From Alcaligenes faecalis (GTDB lineage: Bacteria > Pseudomonadota > Gammaproteobacteria > Burkholderiales > Burkholderiaceae_B): a stretch of 64,000 nt of DNA. Position 1 is the first letter of the stretch, and every line of letters starts with the position of its first letter. The stretch is from the NCBI RefSeq assembly GCF_005311025.1, contig NZ_CP031747.1:3819870-3883869 (forward strand), given 5' to 3'. A model generated the notes under the pieces. That model was not told the origin of the DNA. It did not search any database and saw nothing but the letters and a program-made list of their open reading frames with translations. Both the position numbers and the translations under genes were made by a program. Below are positions 20,076 to 31,339 of the stretch, piece after piece.

Positions 20076-21145
20076 CCCACCCTCCTTGCCGCCTGCTGAC
20101 ATGCTTCGGCAATCTGCTGCGTGGCATTCAACTGTGCATGTTCTTGCGCGTGGCTGGCCACACGACTTAACTCTTCACGGTTCAGTCCTTGCAACCACTG
20201 CGCAAGCCACTGAGCCGTCAACTCCGATTGTTTCTTGAGCCACGCACCCGAGCATTCGCTCAGGTAGCGGGCGTTGGCTGTCTGGTGATCGTCAATCGCG
20301 TGTGGCAGAGGCACGAACAGAGCCGCTACGCCGATTGCAGCCACTTCAGCTACCGTCATGGCACCGGCGCGACAAATCAGCACATCGGCCTCTTTCATGG
20401 CCTGCGCCATATCGCCAATAAAGGCCTTGCAGTCGGCCTGCACCTGATTGTCTGCGTAGCTTTGCTGCAAGCTTTCCAGATGCTGCTGGCCGGACTGATG
20501 GGTTAGATGCGGACGCTGCTCGGCAGGGATCAGCGCCATGGCCTCAGGCACCACTTTGTTCAGCGCGGCGGCCCCCAGGCTGCCGCCCACCACCAGAATG
20601 CGTAGCGGTCCGCTGCGTTTGGCATAACGCTCGGCAGCCGGACCTTGGCCTACGAAGGCATCGCGCACCGGGTTGCCCACAGTTACTGCACCAGGCAAGG
20701 CACCGGGGAAGCCGGTCAACACACTGGTCGCCATTTTGGCCAGGTAGCGATTCGCCGTACCGGCGACCGCATTTTGCTCGTGCACTACCAGCGGGCGGCG
20801 CGACACAAAAGACATCAGGCCACCGGGGAAAGCCACGTAGCCGCCCATACCCAGTACCACATCCGGCTTGGCTTCCTGCAGGCAGCGATGCGCCTGCCAG
20901 CAGGCACGGATCAAAGTAAAGGGTAAAGAGAGCAATGCCTTCACGCCTTTGCCTCGTAGCCCGGAAAATCGCAGAGGCAGTATTTTAATCCCATGCTGTG
21001 GGACCAAGCTACCTTCCATGCGCTCGGGATGACCCAGCCACAACACTTGCCAGCCGCGTTGCTGCATGGCTTCAGCCACGGCCAACCCGGGCATGATGTG
21101 CCCACCTGTACCGCCTGCCATGATCAGGATGGTTGGAGTGCTCAT
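20072..21145 (-). CDS. murG: MurG, lipid II-forming N-acetylglucosaminyltransferase
   Basis: Adds GlcNAc to lipid I at the inner face of the membrane. The 357 residues (E. coli 355) carry the first glycine loop [17 protein letters not shown] (about 11-27), [12 protein letters not shown] (about 100), the middle [16 protein letters not shown], and the UDP-GlcNAc motif [15 protein letters not shown]. It overlaps ftsW upstream and murC downstream by four bases each. Confidence 0.96.
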   Translation of the reverse strand: MSTPTILIMAGGTGGHIMPGLAVAEAMQQRGWQVLWLGHPERMEGSLVPQHGIKILPLRFSGLRGKGVKALLSLPFTLIRACWQAHRCLQEAKPDVVLGMGGYVAFPGGLMSFVSRRPLVVHEQNAVAGTANRYLAKMATSVLTGFPGALPGAVTVGNPVRDAFVGQGPAAERYAKRSGPLRILVVGGSLGAAALNKVVPEAMALIPAEQRPHLTHQSGQQHLESLQQSYADNQVQADCKAFIGDMAQAMKEADVLICRAGAMTVAEVAAIGVAALFVPLPHAIDDHQTANARYLSECSGAWLKKQSELTAQWLAQWLQGLNREELSRVASHAQEHAQLNATQQIAEACQQAARRVG

Positions 21146-22335
21146 GTGCGCTTACCTCGCATCATTTGCCGATTCTCAAAATCCACCCGCAGCAACAAGG
21201 CAAAAGCCACCAGATTCATCACAATGCCCGAACCACCGTAACTGACCAAAGGCAAGGTCAGACCCTTGGTAGGCAACAAACCCAGCACCACACCAATATT
21301 GATAAAAGCCTGCACGCCGAACCACAGCGCCACACCTTGAGCGACGACACCGCTGAACAAGCGATCCATGGCGCAGGCCTGACGACCAATATTGAAGCTG
21401 CGCCATACGACAAAGCCAAAGGTCAGGATCAGGGCGGCCACGCCAACAAAGCCCAGCTCTTCACCAATTACCGCGACGATGAAGTCGGTGTGGGCTTCAG
21501 GCAGGTAATGCAGTTTTTCCACGCTGGAACCCAGACCCACGCCAAACCATTCGCCTCGGCCCAAAGCAATCAGCGAGTGCGACAACTGATAGGCACTGCC
21601 ATAAGCATTGTCAGGATTCCAGGGGTCCAGATACACGAACAAACGTTCACGACGCCAAGGCGAGAGCCAGATCAGCAAAAGGAAGCTGCTGACCATAATG
21701 CCCAGCAAGGCAGAGAACAACTTGCCGTTAATTCCGCCAATGAACAAAATGCCCACCGCAATGGCCACAATGACCATGAAGGCGCCCAAGTCAGGCTCCA
21801 TCAACAGCAACACACCAACCAGACCCAGGGCCACCGCCATAGGCAGGAAACCCCGAATAAAGGTATGCAGATGCTGCTGCTTGCGCACGGTGTAATCAGC
21901 GGCATACAGAACCATGGCTACTTTCATCAGCTCCGAAGGCTGGAAGTTGATGATGCCCAAAGGCAACCAGCGACGTGCACCGTTTACTTCACGGCCAATG
22001 CCGGGAACCAGCACCACCAGCAGCAAGAAAATAGCCAGAGCAAACAGAGGCACGGCCAACTTCTGCCACACACGCAGCGGCACGGTTGCGGTAAACATGG
22101 CCAGCACCACACCCACCACAATGAACAAGGCGTGGCGAATTACAAAGTAGTAACGACCGTAGCTTTCATAGCGCGGTCCGTCTGCCAAAGCGATCGAGGC
22201 CGAATACACCATCAGCAAACCAAACAGGGTCAGCATCAGTGTGGCGGCCAGCAAGGGGCGATCAAACGCAGGCAATGCCGTGCGTCCGGGACGTACGGCA
22301 TTGACACCCGAGGTCAGCTCAGCAAACAGACTCAT
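21142..22335 (-). CDS. ftsW: SEDS-family peptidoglycan glycosyltransferase FtsW
   Basis: Septal polymerase that uses lipid II together with FtsI. The 397 residues form about ten membrane helices. The family signatures are [18 protein letters not shown] (about 170), [20 protein letters not shown] with the long periplasmic loop, ARTD-type [16 protein letters not shown], and [20 protein letters not shown] near the C-terminus. Four-base overlaps join it to murD upstream and murG downstream. Confidence 0.96.
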   Translation of the reverse strand: MSLFAELTSGVNAVRPGRTALPAFDRPLLAATLMLTLFGLLMVYSASIALADGPRYESYGRYYFVIRHALFIVVGVVLAMFTATVPLRVWQKLAVPLFALAIFLLLVVLVPGIGREVNGARRWLPLGIINFQPSELMKVAMVLYAADYTVRKQQHLHTFIRGFLPMAVALGLVGVLLLMEPDLGAFMVIVAIAVGILFIGGINGKLFSALLGIMVSSFLLLIWLSPWRRERLFVYLDPWNPDNAYGSAYQLSHSLIALGRGEWFGVGLGSSVEKLHYLPEAHTDFIVAVIGEELGFVGVAALILTFGFVVWRSFNIGRQACAMDRLFSGVVAQGVALWFGVQAFINIGVVLGLLPTKGLTLPLVSYGGSGIVMNLVAFALLLRVDFENRQMMRGKRT

Positions 22336-23861
22336 GCCGGCTCTCCTCTATCCAGTGCCATCTCGGTCACGGCGGCGACAAAACACATGCCGCGATGGTG
22401 ATAGCTTTTGAACATATCCATGCTGGCGCAGGCCGGAGACAGCAAGACCACATCCCCCGAACGCGCCTGCTCGGCAGCAGCTTGCACAGCAGCTTCCAGA
22501 CCCTCGCAGAAACGATAACGGACATCATGAGCGTCCAGAACAGAGGCAATCAGCTTGGCGTCCTGCCCAATCAAAAACACTTCGGCCACATTCGAGGCAG
22601 CCGCAACGGCCAGCGGCTCAAAATCCTGGCCTTTGCCCAAACCACCGGCAATCAGCCAGACACGCTGATCAAACCCGCGCAAGGCGGCAACAGTCGCGCC
22701 GACATTAGTACCTTTGCTGTCATCCAGATATTGAACACCGTCCAGCACACGCACCAGTTCGACACGGTGCGGCTCCCCTTGATAGGTGCGCAGACCATTG
22801 AGCAACTCAGCCCAACCCAGACCAAGACAACGAGCCAGCAACAAGGCTGCTTGGGCATTCAAGGCGTTGTGACGCCCCTTGATCTGCAAAGCCTCAACCG
22901 GCATCAAGCGTTTCAAGCCACCTTTACCGCGCACGGCAGGCTCAGCCGGTGCATTACGTTTTTTCAGGCCTGTGGCCGGCAGCTCAAAATCGGTAGGCTC
23001 ATTGGTCACCAACCACTGCATGCCGCCATCCGTCAGCAAGCCCATATCGCCCAGCAAAGCGGGCTGGTCCAAACCGAAGCTGCGCACCGACTCTTGGCTG
23101 GCATCGGGAATCATGGCCATAACGGCTGGATCATCACGATTGACCAAGGCCACATCACACATGCTGTACATGCGCTGCTTGGACTCGACGTAAGCGTCCA
23201 TACCGCCGTGCCAGTCCAGATGATCCTGCGAAATATTCAGTACAACGCCAGCATCCGCCTGCAAGCTAAAAGTGCTATCCAGCTGGAAGCTGGACAACTC
23301 CAGCACCCAGACCTGAGGCAAGGCATTGTTTTCCAGAGCGTCGCACAGGGCGGTCAGCGCAGCAGGGCTGATATTGCCCACGGCCAGTGCAGAAACACCT
23401 GCCTGCTCCAGCAAGTGGCGCGTCATGGCCGTGACGGTAGTCTTGCCATTGGTGCCGGTAATGGCCACCACACGGCTTTCATGGCCTTGATCAGCCAGAT
23501 CTTTCAAGGCACGGGCAAATAGCTCGATCTCGCCAATGACTTCGATTCCACGATCTCGTGCCTGGGCTAAAAAGGCGGCCAGAGCAGGATCCAGGGGCGA
23601 CAAGCCGGGGCTGATCACCAGGGTCTGCACGTCGTTCAGGCTATCGGCCTGCAGGGCGTTTTGCCCCAGACGCGTATCCAGAGCCGAGCTGCTCAGGGCC
23701 TGAAGCTTGTCCAGACCCTGCACGTTTTCGCGCGTATCCGCCAAACGAATGCTGGCCCCCTGGGCCAAAGACCAGCGAGCCGCAGCAAAGCCTGTCTCGC
23801 CTAACCCCAGGATAAGCATGAGACCGTCTTTACGGATCGAAGGAAAACTCAACGCATTCAT
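22332..23861 (-). CDS. murD: UDP-N-acetylmuramoylalanine-D-glutamate ligase MurD
   Basis: Adds D-Glu to UDP-MurNAc-L-Ala. The 509 residues exceed E. coli MurD (438). The N domain has [14 protein letters not shown], the P-loop is [18 protein letters not shown] (about 135), and the C domain has [18 protein letters not shown] and [19 protein letters not shown]. The extra length includes a basic stretch around residues 290-330 ([20 protein letters not shown]) just before the [14 protein letters not shown] motif. A long form fits the Alcaligenaceae type. It overlaps mraY and ftsW by four bases. Confidence 0.95.
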   Translation of the reverse strand: MNALSFPSIRKDGLMLILGLGETGFAAARWSLAQGASIRLADTRENVQGLDKLQALSSSALDTRLGQNALQADSLNDVQTLVISPGLSPLDPALAAFLAQARDRGIEVIGEIELFARALKDLADQGHESRVVAITGTNGKTTVTAMTRHLLEQAGVSALAVGNISPAALTALCDALENNALPQVWVLELSSFQLDSTFSLQADAGVVLNISQDHLDWHGGMDAYVESKQRMYSMCDVALVNRDDPAVMAMIPDASQESVRSFGLDQPALLGDMGLLTDGGMQWLVTNEPTDFELPATGLKKRNAPAEPAVRGKGGLKRLMPVEALQIKGRHNALNAQAALLLARCLGLGWAELLNGLRTYQGEPHRVELVRVLDGVQYLDDSKGTNVGATVAALRGFDQRVWLIAGGLGKGQDFEPLAVAAASNVAEVFLIGQDAKLIASVLDAHDVRYRFCEGLEAAVQAAAEQARSGDVVLLSPACASMDMFKSYHHRGMCFVAAVTEMALDRGEPA

Positions 23862-25030
23862 CGCAATTTCAATGTAGACAGACCGACCATGACCAGCATC
23901 ATGGTGATGATCCAGAAGCGAACCACCACCTGTGTTTCTTTCCAGCCGCCAACTTCAAAATGATGGTGCAGCGGCGCCATACGGAACATTCGTCTGCCCT
24001 GCCCGTAGCGTTTCTTGGTGTACTTGAACCAGGTCACCTGCAGCATCACCGACAAGGTTTCCACCACAAACACGCCACCCATAATGAACAGCACGATTTC
24101 CTGGCGAACGATCACCGCGATCGTGCCCAGCGCACCGCCCAGGGCCAGCGCACCCACATCACCCATGAACACTTGGGCGGGATAGGCGTTGAACCACAAA
24201 AAGGCTAGACCCGCACCGGCTATGGCCGCACAGATCACCATCAACTCACCCGCGCCGGGGATATAGGGAAACAAGAGATATTTGGAGTAGTCGACCCGGC
24301 CAACCACGTAGGCAAAAATACCCAGGGCAGCGCCCACCAGCACGGTAGGCATGATGGCCAGACCGTCCAGGCCGTCCGTCAGGTTGACGGCGTTGCTGGA
24401 GCCAACAATCACTGCCCAGGTCAATACCACAAAGCCCAGCACACCCAGCGGGTAGCTGACGGACTTGAAGAACGGCACGATCAGGTCAGCCTGCGTAGGC
24501 AGGGGCATGGTGAAGCCGCTCAAGACCCACTCTTTGAACAAGGGCCACAGCTCAGTATTGGCAGGCACCGAAACGGCAAAGCTCAGGTACACGGCCGCAA
24601 CGATACCGATCAAGGCTTGCCAGAAAAACTTCTGACGCGAGGACATGCCTTCGGGGTCACGATTGACGACTTTCTTGTAGTCGTCTGCCCAACCAATCCA
24701 GCCAAAACCAAAAGTTACCAGCAGAACGACCCACACAAAACGGTTGGTCCAGTCTGCCCACAACAAGGTACTGATACCGATAGAAATCAGGATCAGGACA
24801 CCGCCCATGGTGGGGGTGCCGTTCTTTTGCAAATGCGATTCCGGGCCGTAAGCGCGTACCGCCTGACCAATCTTCAGTTCGGTCAGCTTGCGAATCACCC
24901 AGGGTCCTGCCAACAAGCCAATTGCCAGCGCAGTGGCGCTGGCCAAAATAGCACGCAGGGTGATGTACTCAAACACCCCAAAGGCGCGAATATGATCGTC
25001 CGATAGCCAACGTGCCAGTTCAAGAAGCAT
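23858..25030 (-). CDS. mraY: Phospho-N-acetylmuramoyl-pentapeptide transferase MraY
   Basis: Transfers the muropeptide to undecaprenyl phosphate, making lipid I. The start at ATG 25030 gives 390 residues, the family norm, and overlaps the murE/murF end by 11 bases; upstream residues in this frame lie inside murF and are not family-like. About ten membrane helices. Catalytic motifs: [18 protein letters not shown] (the Asp pair), [14 protein letters not shown], the [19 protein letters not shown] loop, and [14 protein letters not shown]. Confidence 0.97.
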   Translation of the reverse strand: MLLELARWLSDDHIRAFGVFEYITLRAILASATALAIGLLAGPWVIRKLTELKIGQAVRAYGPESHLQKNGTPTMGGVLILISIGISTLLWADWTNRFVWVVLLVTFGFGWIGWADDYKKVVNRDPEGMSSRQKFFWQALIGIVAAVYLSFAVSVPANTELWPLFKEWVLSGFTMPLPTQADLIVPFFKSVSYPLGVLGFVVLTWAVIVGSSNAVNLTDGLDGLAIMPTVLVGAALGIFAYVVGRVDYSKYLLFPYIPGAGELMVICAAIAGAGLAFLWFNAYPAQVFMGDVGALALGGALGTIAVIVRQEIVLFIMGGVFVVETLSVMLQVTWFKYTKKRYGQGRRMFRMAPLHHHFEVGGWKETQVVVRFWIITMMLVMVGLSTLKLR

Positions 25031-27797
25031 GAGTGGCCCCTTCGTTATGAGAGAAGTGGTTTTCCAGGGCGGCAACCACACGCTCCATACGGGCGCTGCG
25101 CGAACCCTTGATCAACACATGGGATGGCTCCAGGGCCAGCAGATAAGCCACCATGTCTTCCAAAGTCTCGAATTGATGCGCACGCGCACCAAAAGCCTGG
25201 GCAGCATGGCTGGCATCGCCACCCAAGGTCAGCAATTCATCCATGCCACGCTCTTTGGCGTAAGCACCCACTTCAGCGTGCAATTCGGAGCTGTTATCAC
25301 CGATCTCGGCCATATTGCCCAGCACCAGCACCTTGCGGCCTTTCAGCTGTGCCAGCACATCAATGGCAGCACGTACCGAATCCGGGTTGGCGTTGTAGGT
25401 GTCGTCAATCAACTGGTAACCGGAAGACAGCTGCTTGGGCTGCATACGGCCCGTGACAGGACGGAAGCTTTCCAGACCCTGCACAATCGCGCTCAACGGC
25501 GCACCGGCGGCATGAGCGCAAGCGGCAGCGGCCAAGGCATTGCGCAGGTTGTGGATACCGGGGCTGTTCAAGGTCAGGGCAGCAGACTGGCCTGCCACAT
25601 GCAACACAAAACGGGTTTGAGCTGGCTCGACAAACATATCGGCCGCAAAGACCGTTTCCTGACCGCTCAGGCCAAAACGCAATACGGGACGCTGACCAGC
25701 CTGCTCAGCCCACATGGCGCTGAAGGCATCATCATCAGGAATCACCAGCGCACCATCTTGTGGCAGCGCGTCAATCACGGCACCGTTTTCACGAGCCACT
25801 GCTTCCACACTGTGCATGAACTCCTGGTGTTCACGCTGTGCGTTATTGATCAGGGCAATCGTGGGGCGAGCCATGGACGCCAGCACGGCAATCTCACCGG
25901 GGTGGTTCATGCCCATTTCCAGAACGGCGGCTTTGTGCTCGGAGCTCAAACGCAGGATGGACAGGGGTACGCCCAGATCGTTGTTCAAATTACCGCGAGT
26001 TGCCAGGCTTTCTGCTTCGCCCAACCAGGCGCGCAAGATCGCGGCAATCATTTCCTTGGTCGTGGTCTTGCCATTGCTGCCGGTCACGCCGATGACAGGG
26101 ATGTCAAAGCGCGAGCGCCACTCGGTCGCCAAGGTCATCAGCGCACGACGCGTATCGCCCAACACAATCTGAGGCAACTCGACTTCGGCATCACGCTGAG
26201 CCACGAGGGCCGCCACAGCACCCTGCTCTTTCGCTTTTTCCAGATAGCGATGACCATCGAACTGCTCGCCGCTCAGGGCCAGGAACACATCACCTTTGCT
26301 CAGGCTGCGGGAATCGGTGCTCAAACGCACGCCACGCAACCACAGCAAGGCGGCTTTGGCCCAGTCGGAATCATCAAACACAGAGCGCTCGCCCTGCACT
26401 TCCTGATAGGTTTCGTGCCCCTTACCGGCCAGCAAAACAATATCTTCAGGGCTGGCAGCCCAGATCGAAGACAGGATGGCGCGAGCCCGATCCATCTGCA
26501 CGGCCGGCGCCTCAGGCATACCAGCCACGATCTGACGAATGATTTCGGCAGGATCTTCAAAACGCGGGTTGTCGGTCGTGACCAGAACGCTGTCAGCCAG
26601 ACGGGCCGCCACTTCACCCATAATGGGGCGCTTGGCCGTGTCGCGGTTACCGCCGCAACCAAATACGCAAATCAGCTTGCCGCCACGTACGCTGGCCACT
26701 TCACGCAAGGCTTGCAGGGCGCGTTCCAGCGCATCGGCAGTATGAGCGTAATCCACCACGACCAAAGGCAAGGGCTGACGACCTGCGGTGCTCTTGGGCG
26801 TCACAATTTGCAAACGGCCAGGCACGGACTCCAGCTTGTCCATGATGCGCGCGATCTTGGACACGGGCCAGCCTACTTCTTGCAGCACACCGGCCACCAG
26901 CAAGAGGTTGGCCACGTTATGCTCACCCAGCAGGTGAGTCAGAATTTGGGCGGTGCCGTGAGCAGTCACCAGATTGAATACCTGACCATCGGCACCGGTG
27001 TGTACGTCCTGGGCCAACAAGTCCACTTCGGGCTGGCTCATGGAGTAGGAAATCACACGGGCAGCCAGACCGGCCTGCATCAATTCACGGCCCGTTTCAT
27101 CGTCTGCATTCACGACGGCGCTACGCAGACCAGGCCAGCTAAACAGGCGCAGCTTGGCCTGTTTGTATTCTTCCATGCTGTGGTGATAGTCCAGATGATC
27201 ATGCGTCAGATTGGTGAACCCGGCAATATCAATACGGACACCATCCAGACGGCCCTGTTCCAGACCAATCGACGACGCTTCCAGGGCCACGGCATTGCCG
27301 CCCTGGGCGCGAATAGCAGCCAGGCTACGGTGTACGGTCAGCACGTCCGGCGTGGTCAGGACGCCACCCAGATTGGAGCCATCGGGCAAGGTCACGCCCA
27401 GCGTACCGATCGTGCCGCAAGGCACTTGGGAATGATTCAAGGCCGACGCCACCCACTGCACAGTGGAGGTCTTGCCATTCGTGCCAGTCACCGCCACGAC
27501 AGTCATGGCTTCGGAAGGACGGCCCCACCATTCGTGAGCTACTTCACCCAGCAAGGCACCCAGATTGGGAACTTGCAAGACAGGCACACCGGGATCAACC
27601 GCCTGATCGCCCTGCTCGCGCACAATGGCCACTGCACCTTGCTGCACAGCCTGAACTTCGTACTCACGACCATCACCCTGATGGCCGCGGCAGGCAAAAA
27701 ACGCGTCACCCGCCTTGATCTGGCGGGAATCCAAACACAGATTAGCCGTGGGCGCTACATGCTGCGCCAGCCACTCCAATATTGCTGCGGCGTTCAT
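25020..27797 (-). CDS. murE/murF: Fused MurE-MurF: Mur-tripeptide synthetase plus D-Ala-D-Ala-adding enzyme
   Basis: One 925-residue frame carries two complete Mur ligases. Residues 1 to about 485 are Mur[15 protein letters not shown]-type P-loop near 105-120, and [14 protein letters not shown], the DNPR motif that recognises meso-diaminopimelate, so the stem peptide is predicted to carry DAP. From about 487 the MurF half begins ([17 protein letters not shown]), with its own P-loop [17 protein letters not shown] and [15 protein letters not shown]. There is no stop and almost no linker. The sizes (about 485 and 438) match the separate E. coli enzymes. The same fusion is known in Bordetella, so it is a lineage trait. 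Confidence 0.96.
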   Translation of the reverse strand: MNAAAILEWLAQHVAPTANLCLDSRQIKAGDAFFACRGHQGDGREYEVQAVQQGAVAIVREQGDQAVDPGVPVLQVPNLGALLGEVAHEWWGRPSEAMTVVAVTGTNGKTSTVQWVASALNHSQVPCGTIGTLGVTLPDGSNLGGVLTTPDVLTVHRSLAAIRAQGGNAVALEASSIGLEQGRLDGVRIDIAGFTNLTHDHLDYHHSMEEYKQAKLRLFSWPGLRSAVVNADDETGRELMQAGLAARVISYSMSQPEVDLLAQDVHTGADGQVFNLVTAHGTAQILTHLLGEHNVANLLLVAGVLQEVGWPVSKIARIMDKLESVPGRLQIVTPKSTAGRQPLPLVVVDYAHTADALERALQALREVASVRGGKLICVFGCGGNRDTAKRPIMGEVAARLADSVLVTTDNPRFEDPAEIIRQIVAGMPEAPAVQMDRARAILSSIWAASPEDIVLLAGKGHETYQEVQGERSVFDDSDWAKAALLWLRGVRLSTDSRSLSKGDVFLALSGEQFDGHRYLEKAKEQGAVAALVAQRDAEVELPQIVLGDTRRALMTLATEWRSRFDIPVIGVTGSNGKTTTKEMIAAILRAWLGEAESLATRGNLNNDLGVPLSILRLSSEHKAAVLEMGMNHPGEIAVLASMARPTIALINNAQREHQEFMHSVEAVARENGAVIDALPQDGALVIPDDDAFSAMWAEQAGQRPVLRFGLSGQETVFAADMFVEPAQTRFVLHVAGQSAALTLNSPGIHNLRNALAAAACAHAAGAPLSAIVQGLESFRPVTGRMQPKQLSSGYQLIDDTYNANPDSVRAAIDVLAQLKGRKVLVLGNMAEIGDNSSELHAEVGAYAKERGMDELLTLGGDASHAAQAFGARAHQFETLEDMVAYLLALEPSHVLIKGSRSARMERVVAALENHFSHNEGATHAS

Positions 27798-29533
27798 CGT
27801 ACATTCTCCGCACCGGGGCCAACGGCCACCAGCGAATCTATGGGCGCATCAGGCTGGACACCTAGGCGTCGCAAGCTCCGGGCCACAATTTCTGAAAAAA
27901 TCGGCGCGGCAATACGCCCGCCGTAATAATTGGAACTATGTGGTTCGTCGATCGTGACGGCCACCACAATGCGAGGGTCGGAGACAGGCGCGAAGCCGAC
28001 AAAAGAGCCGCGATACAAGGACTTGCTGTAGCGACCATCCACAATCTTGCGGGCCGTACCGCTCTTGCCAGCGACGCGATAGCCTTGCACCTGAGCCAGA
28101 CGGGCACCGGCGGGACCCGCCGCGGCTTCCAGCATGGCGCGAACTTCCGCGGCCACTTTAGGGGTGTAAACCTGAACGCTGGCGGGCTTGCCTTCGCGCT
28201 TGAGCAAAGTCATGGAAACCATGTCGCCATTACGCGCAAACGCCGTGTAGGCGTGGGCAATTTGCAGCAGGGAAACCGACAGGCCATAGCCATACGACAT
28301 GGTGGCGCGCTCGATGGGACGCCAACGCTCCCAGGGGCGCAGTCTCCCACTGGCAATACCGGGAAAATCGGCCTGCGGAGAACGGCCAAAACCCAGCTCG
28401 GTAAACTTGTTCCACATTTCCTGCGAAGTCAGGCGCTCGGAAATCATGGTCATGCCAATATTGCTGGACCGACGCAAAATACCGGCAGCATCCAGCATGC
28501 CATTGTTGCGACTAACGTCACTGATCACGCTACCTTGGTAGCGGTACTGACCATTGCCCGTGTTGAACTGGGTGGCGGTGGTAATGCGGTTGATATCCAG
28601 CGCCAGAGCCACGGTAAACGGCTTCATGATGGAACCGGGCTCAAAGGTGTCGGTCAAGGCACGGTTACGCAGGGCCGGACCCTTGCGATCATCCCGGTCG
28701 TTGGGGTTGTAGGTAGGCAAGTTCACCAGGGCCAGAATCTCCCCGGTTTTCACGTCCATCACCACGGCCGCAGCGGCATTGGCCTTGACGTCTTCCATGC
28801 CTTTTTTCAAGGCGGTGTACGCGTCGAACTGCAAGCCGGCATCAATGGACAAGTGTAAATCCTGACCGTGGGTAGGCGGGATGATGGCGCGTACGTCCTC
28901 CACCACACGTCCCAGACGGTCACGAATTACGCGACGTGAACCGGGCGTGCCGGACAAGGCAGAGTTGAAGGCAAGCTCAATGCCCTCGATGCCCTGGTCT
29001 TCAATATTCGTAAAGCCCACAATGTGCGCCATGACATCCCCTTCGGGATAGAAACGACGCATTTCTTCTTGTTGGTGGATACCAGGGATTTTCAGTTCAG
29101 CGATTTGAGCCGCCACATCCACATCCACCTGACGCTTGATGTAGACGAAGTTACGATCTTCAACGGACAGACGACGCTCGATATCGGACTGCCCCATACC
29201 AAGGAGCTTGGCCAACTGACCGATCTGCTCGGGTTTGGCATTCCGAGCATCATCAGGAATAGCCCAGATGGCTTTGACAGGCACACTGGAGGCCAGCACC
29301 ACAGAACCCGTACGATCAAAAACCTTGCCACGCATGGGCGGCAGCACCTGGGTGCGCTCGTAACGGCGCTCGCCCTGCTGCTGCAAGAATTCGGTAGACA
29401 GGCCTTGCAAGTACAAGGCCTTGACGATCAGGGCACCAAAGCCCAGAAATAAAAGAACCAGCACCAAACGCGAGCGCCAGAATGGAATCTGGACGCTCAG
29501 GACGGGATTTTCGTGATAGCCGAATCGTTTCAT
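27794..29533 (-). CDS. ftsI: Septal peptidoglycan transpeptidase FtsI (PBP3)
   Basis: Class B penicillin-binding protein of the divisome, partner of FtsW. The 579 residues: short cytoplasmic N-terminus, one membrane helix (about 21-42), the PBP dimer domain (about 60-230), then the transpeptidase domain with SIMK (serine nucleophile, in EPGSIMKPFTVALAL, about 300), SSN (RRSSNIGMTMI) and KSGT (RVAGKSGTARKIVDG). All three penicillin-binding motifs are intact. Overlaps ftsL and murE/murF by four bases. Confidence 0.97.
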   Translation of the reverse strand: MKRFGYHENPVLSVQIPFWRSRLVLVLLFLGFGALIVKALYLQGLSTEFLQQQGERRYERTQVLPPMRGKVFDRTGSVVLASSVPVKAIWAIPDDARNAKPEQIGQLAKLLGMGQSDIERRLSVEDRNFVYIKRQVDVDVAAQIAELKIPGIHQQEEMRRFYPEGDVMAHIVGFTNIEDQGIEGIELAFNSALSGTPGSRRVIRDRLGRVVEDVRAIIPPTHGQDLHLSIDAGLQFDAYTALKKGMEDVKANAAAAVVMDVKTGEILALVNLPTYNPNDRDDRKGPALRNRALTDTFEPGSIMKPFTVALALDINRITTATQFNTGNGQYRYQGSVISDVSRNNGMLDAAGILRRSSNIGMTMISERLTSQEMWNKFTELGFGRSPQADFPGIASGRLRPWERWRPIERATMSYGYGLSVSLLQIAHAYTAFARNGDMVSMTLLKREGKPASVQVYTPKVAAEVRAMLEAAAGPAGARLAQVQGYRVAGKSGTARKIVDGRYSKSLYRGSFVGFAPVSDPRIVVAVTIDEPHSSNYYGGRIAAPIFSEIVARSLRRLGVQPDAPIDSLVAVGPGAENVR

Positions 29534-29832
29534 GGCCGCCCTCCGGACTGCACCTGGGTCGAGCTCAGCTCACCCCCTTGCAAATAGAGAGTGCGCTCGG
29601 GAGAGCTCAACACCAGGCCCAATTCGTTGCGACCAATATCGTCCACGCGAGCGTTACGGGCCAGCTCGGCCCGTTCCAGTTGCAGACGACGCCAGTCCGT
29701 ATCCAGTTCACCGGCTTTGGTGGCCAGACGATCGGTTTGCACAAACAGCTCGCGCGCCTGATAGCGCGCCGTCACCAAAGAGATGGCCGAAAGCATCAAC
29801 ACCAAAGAGAGGGTGATGACCAGGCGCATCAT
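29530..29832 (-). CDS. ftsL: Cell division protein FtsL
   Basis: Small bitopic divisome protein that pairs with FtsB through a coiled coil. The 100 residues have a membrane helix at the very N-terminus (about 2-22) followed by a leucine- and charge-rich helix (about 25-65) containing LFVQTDRLATKAGELDTDWR. Weakly conserved in general, so the call relies mainly on the fixed position between rsmH and ftsI, on length and on topology. Four-base overlaps on both sides. Confidence 0.9.
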   Translation of the reverse strand: MMRLVITLSLVLMLSAISLVTARYQARELFVQTDRLATKAGELDTDWRRLQLERAELARNARVDDIGRNELGLVLSSPERTLYLQGGELSSTQVQSGGRP

Positions 29833-30899
29833 CGGCGGCCTCGCTTGCCGGCGGGCTGTCGGCTATAGGCGGCCTGTTGCAGCAGACGCTCGCTGGCGCT
29901 GCGCATCCAGTCCTGGGGGATGGGGGTGTCGGTGCGTTGCACCACACGTAATACCGCCGAGCGGGCTCGGGGGTTGTCGCTGGACTCCTCGTCGGTGGGC
30001 AAGATTCTGCCCAAAGACTGCACCAGAGGCTGGGGCAAGTCTTTTTCTAGGATAGGTAGACGTGACTGTTCCTGCGCGGGACGCGCAGCTGCGTTCATGA
30101 ACTGTTTGACCATGCGGTCCTCCAGTGAATGAAATGCAATCACCGCAAGCCTGCCCCGAGTCGCCAATCGACTCAGAATTGACGGAAGCGCGTGCGCGAG
30201 CTCTTCGAGCTCACGATTGAGGTAAATCCGTATAGCCTGGAAGGTCCTGGTTGCCGGATGTTGACCCTTTTCGCGCGTGCGGACGACACCGGCGACGAGC
30301 TCGGCGAGATCACGCGTTGTATGTAGCGGGCGGGATTGGCGGCGATCAACAATCGCCTTTGCAATCTGGAAAGCAAACCGTTCTTCGCCATATTCTGCAA
30401 TGACCTCCTTTAAAACTTCTACGCTGACCTCAGCCAGCCACTGTTCAGCGGTCAAACCACCGCTGGTATCCATGCGCATGTCCAACGGACCTTCGCGCAT
30501 AAAAGAGAAACCTCGTTCTGCGTCGTCGATTTGTGGCGAGGAAATGCCCAAATCCATCATGACGCCTTGCAATGGCCCCACATCCAGCTCGTCCAGAGCC
30601 TGGGCCAAATCACCAAAACCACTATGTACAACCGTCACACGGCTATCTTGTGCTGCCAGCTCCTGGGCCACGGCGATCGCTTGCGGATCCTTGTCGATCA
30701 CGATCAGGCGCCCCTGGGGACTCAAGTGCGACAACAACAGACGGCTGTGACCGCCACGACCAAAAGTGCAATCGACGTACACACCATCGGCCAAACCCTG
30801 GATTTCGGGGTTTTGCGCCCAGCGCCGGGCCTCAAAGGACGGATCCACGAGGGCCGCCACCGTAGGCTCCAGCAGCACGGATCGATGTACCAGCGTCAT
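29829..30899 (-). CDS. rsmH: 16S rRNA (cytosine-1402-N4)-methyltransferase RsmH
   Basis: SAM-dependent methylation of C1402 in the ribosomal P site. The 356 residues start with HRSVLLEPTVAALV, then the SAM loop YVDCTFGRGGHSRLLLSHL (about 42-60), IDKDPQAIAVAQEL, MMDLGISSPQIDDAERGFSF and the late RLAVIAFHSLEDRMVKQFM. It is about 40 residues longer than E. coli RsmH (313), with about 20 of the extra residues between the first motif and the SAM loop. It lies 7 bases after mraZ, as usual. Confidence 0.96.
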   Translation of the reverse strand: MTLVHRSVLLEPTVAALVDPSFEARRWAQNPEIQGLADGVYVDCTFGRGGHSRLLLSHLSPQGRLIVIDKDPQAIAVAQELAAQDSRVTVVHSGFGDLAQALDELDVGPLQGVMMDLGISSPQIDDAERGFSFMREGPLDMRMDTSGGLTAEQWLAEVSVEVLKEVIAEYGEERFAFQIAKAIVDRRQSRPLHTTRDLAELVAGVVRTREKGQHPATRTFQAIRIYLNRELEELAHALPSILSRLATRGRLAVIAFHSLEDRMVKQFMNAAARPAQEQSRLPILEKDLPQPLVQSLGRILPTDEESSDNPRARSAVLRVVQRTDTPIPQDWMRSASERLLQQAAYSRQPAGKRGRR

Positions 30900-30906
30900 G
30901 ACTTAC

Positions 30907-31335
30907 TCAGAAAGAAAAAGTGTCGAATACGTCTGTGGAGTTTTCAGCCAGATCCTGGGCCTGTCGGCGTTCCAGTTCCTGCGCATTCCACAACTCAAAA
31001 TGGGTGGCCATACCCAGCAGCATGGCGTCGCGCTCCAACCCCACTGCGGTGCGCAGTTCGGGAGCGATCAATATCCGACCAGCGGAGTCCAGATCAACGT
31101 CCTGAGCACTACCCAGCAGCAGGCGTTGCAAGAAACGGGCACTCATGGGGAAGCGGGCAATTTGTTCGCGCTTTTCTTCCCACACACTGCGCGGATACAC
31201 CAGCAAACAGCCGTCGGGATGGCGAGTGAGGGTCAAGCGGCCTTGTTCCTGCTGCAAAAGCGCGTCACGGTGCCGAGTCGGAATGGACATCCGACCCTTA
31301 GCATCCAGTGTGAGTGCGCTGCTGCCTTGGAACAC
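30907..31335 (-). CDS. mraZ: MraZ, transcriptional regulator of the dcw cluster
   Basis: DNA-binding repressor of its own cluster in E. coli; forms ring oligomers. The 142 residues contain two SpoVT/AbrB-like half-domains, beginning FQGSSALTLDAKGRMSIPTR (about 2-21) and repeated at VDLDSAGRILIAPELRTAVG (about 80-100), each with the DAKGR / DSAGR signature. The start is GTG at 31335. Directly upstream are four 10-bp direct repeats that fit the MraZ operator, so autoregulation is well supported. Confidence 0.96.
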   Translation of the reverse strand: MFQGSSALTLDAKGRMSIPTRHRDALLQQEQGRLTLTRHPDGCLLVYPRSVWEEKREQIARFPMSARFLQRLLLGSAQDVDLDSAGRILIAPELRTAVGLERDAMLLGMATHFELWNAQELERRQAQDLAENSTDVFDTFSF

Positions 31336-31339
31336 TATT

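Noticed and set aside
25029-27926. 965-codon open frame opposite murE/murF
   Set aside because: Mirror frame of a real gene; no recognisable motifs and no ribosome site.
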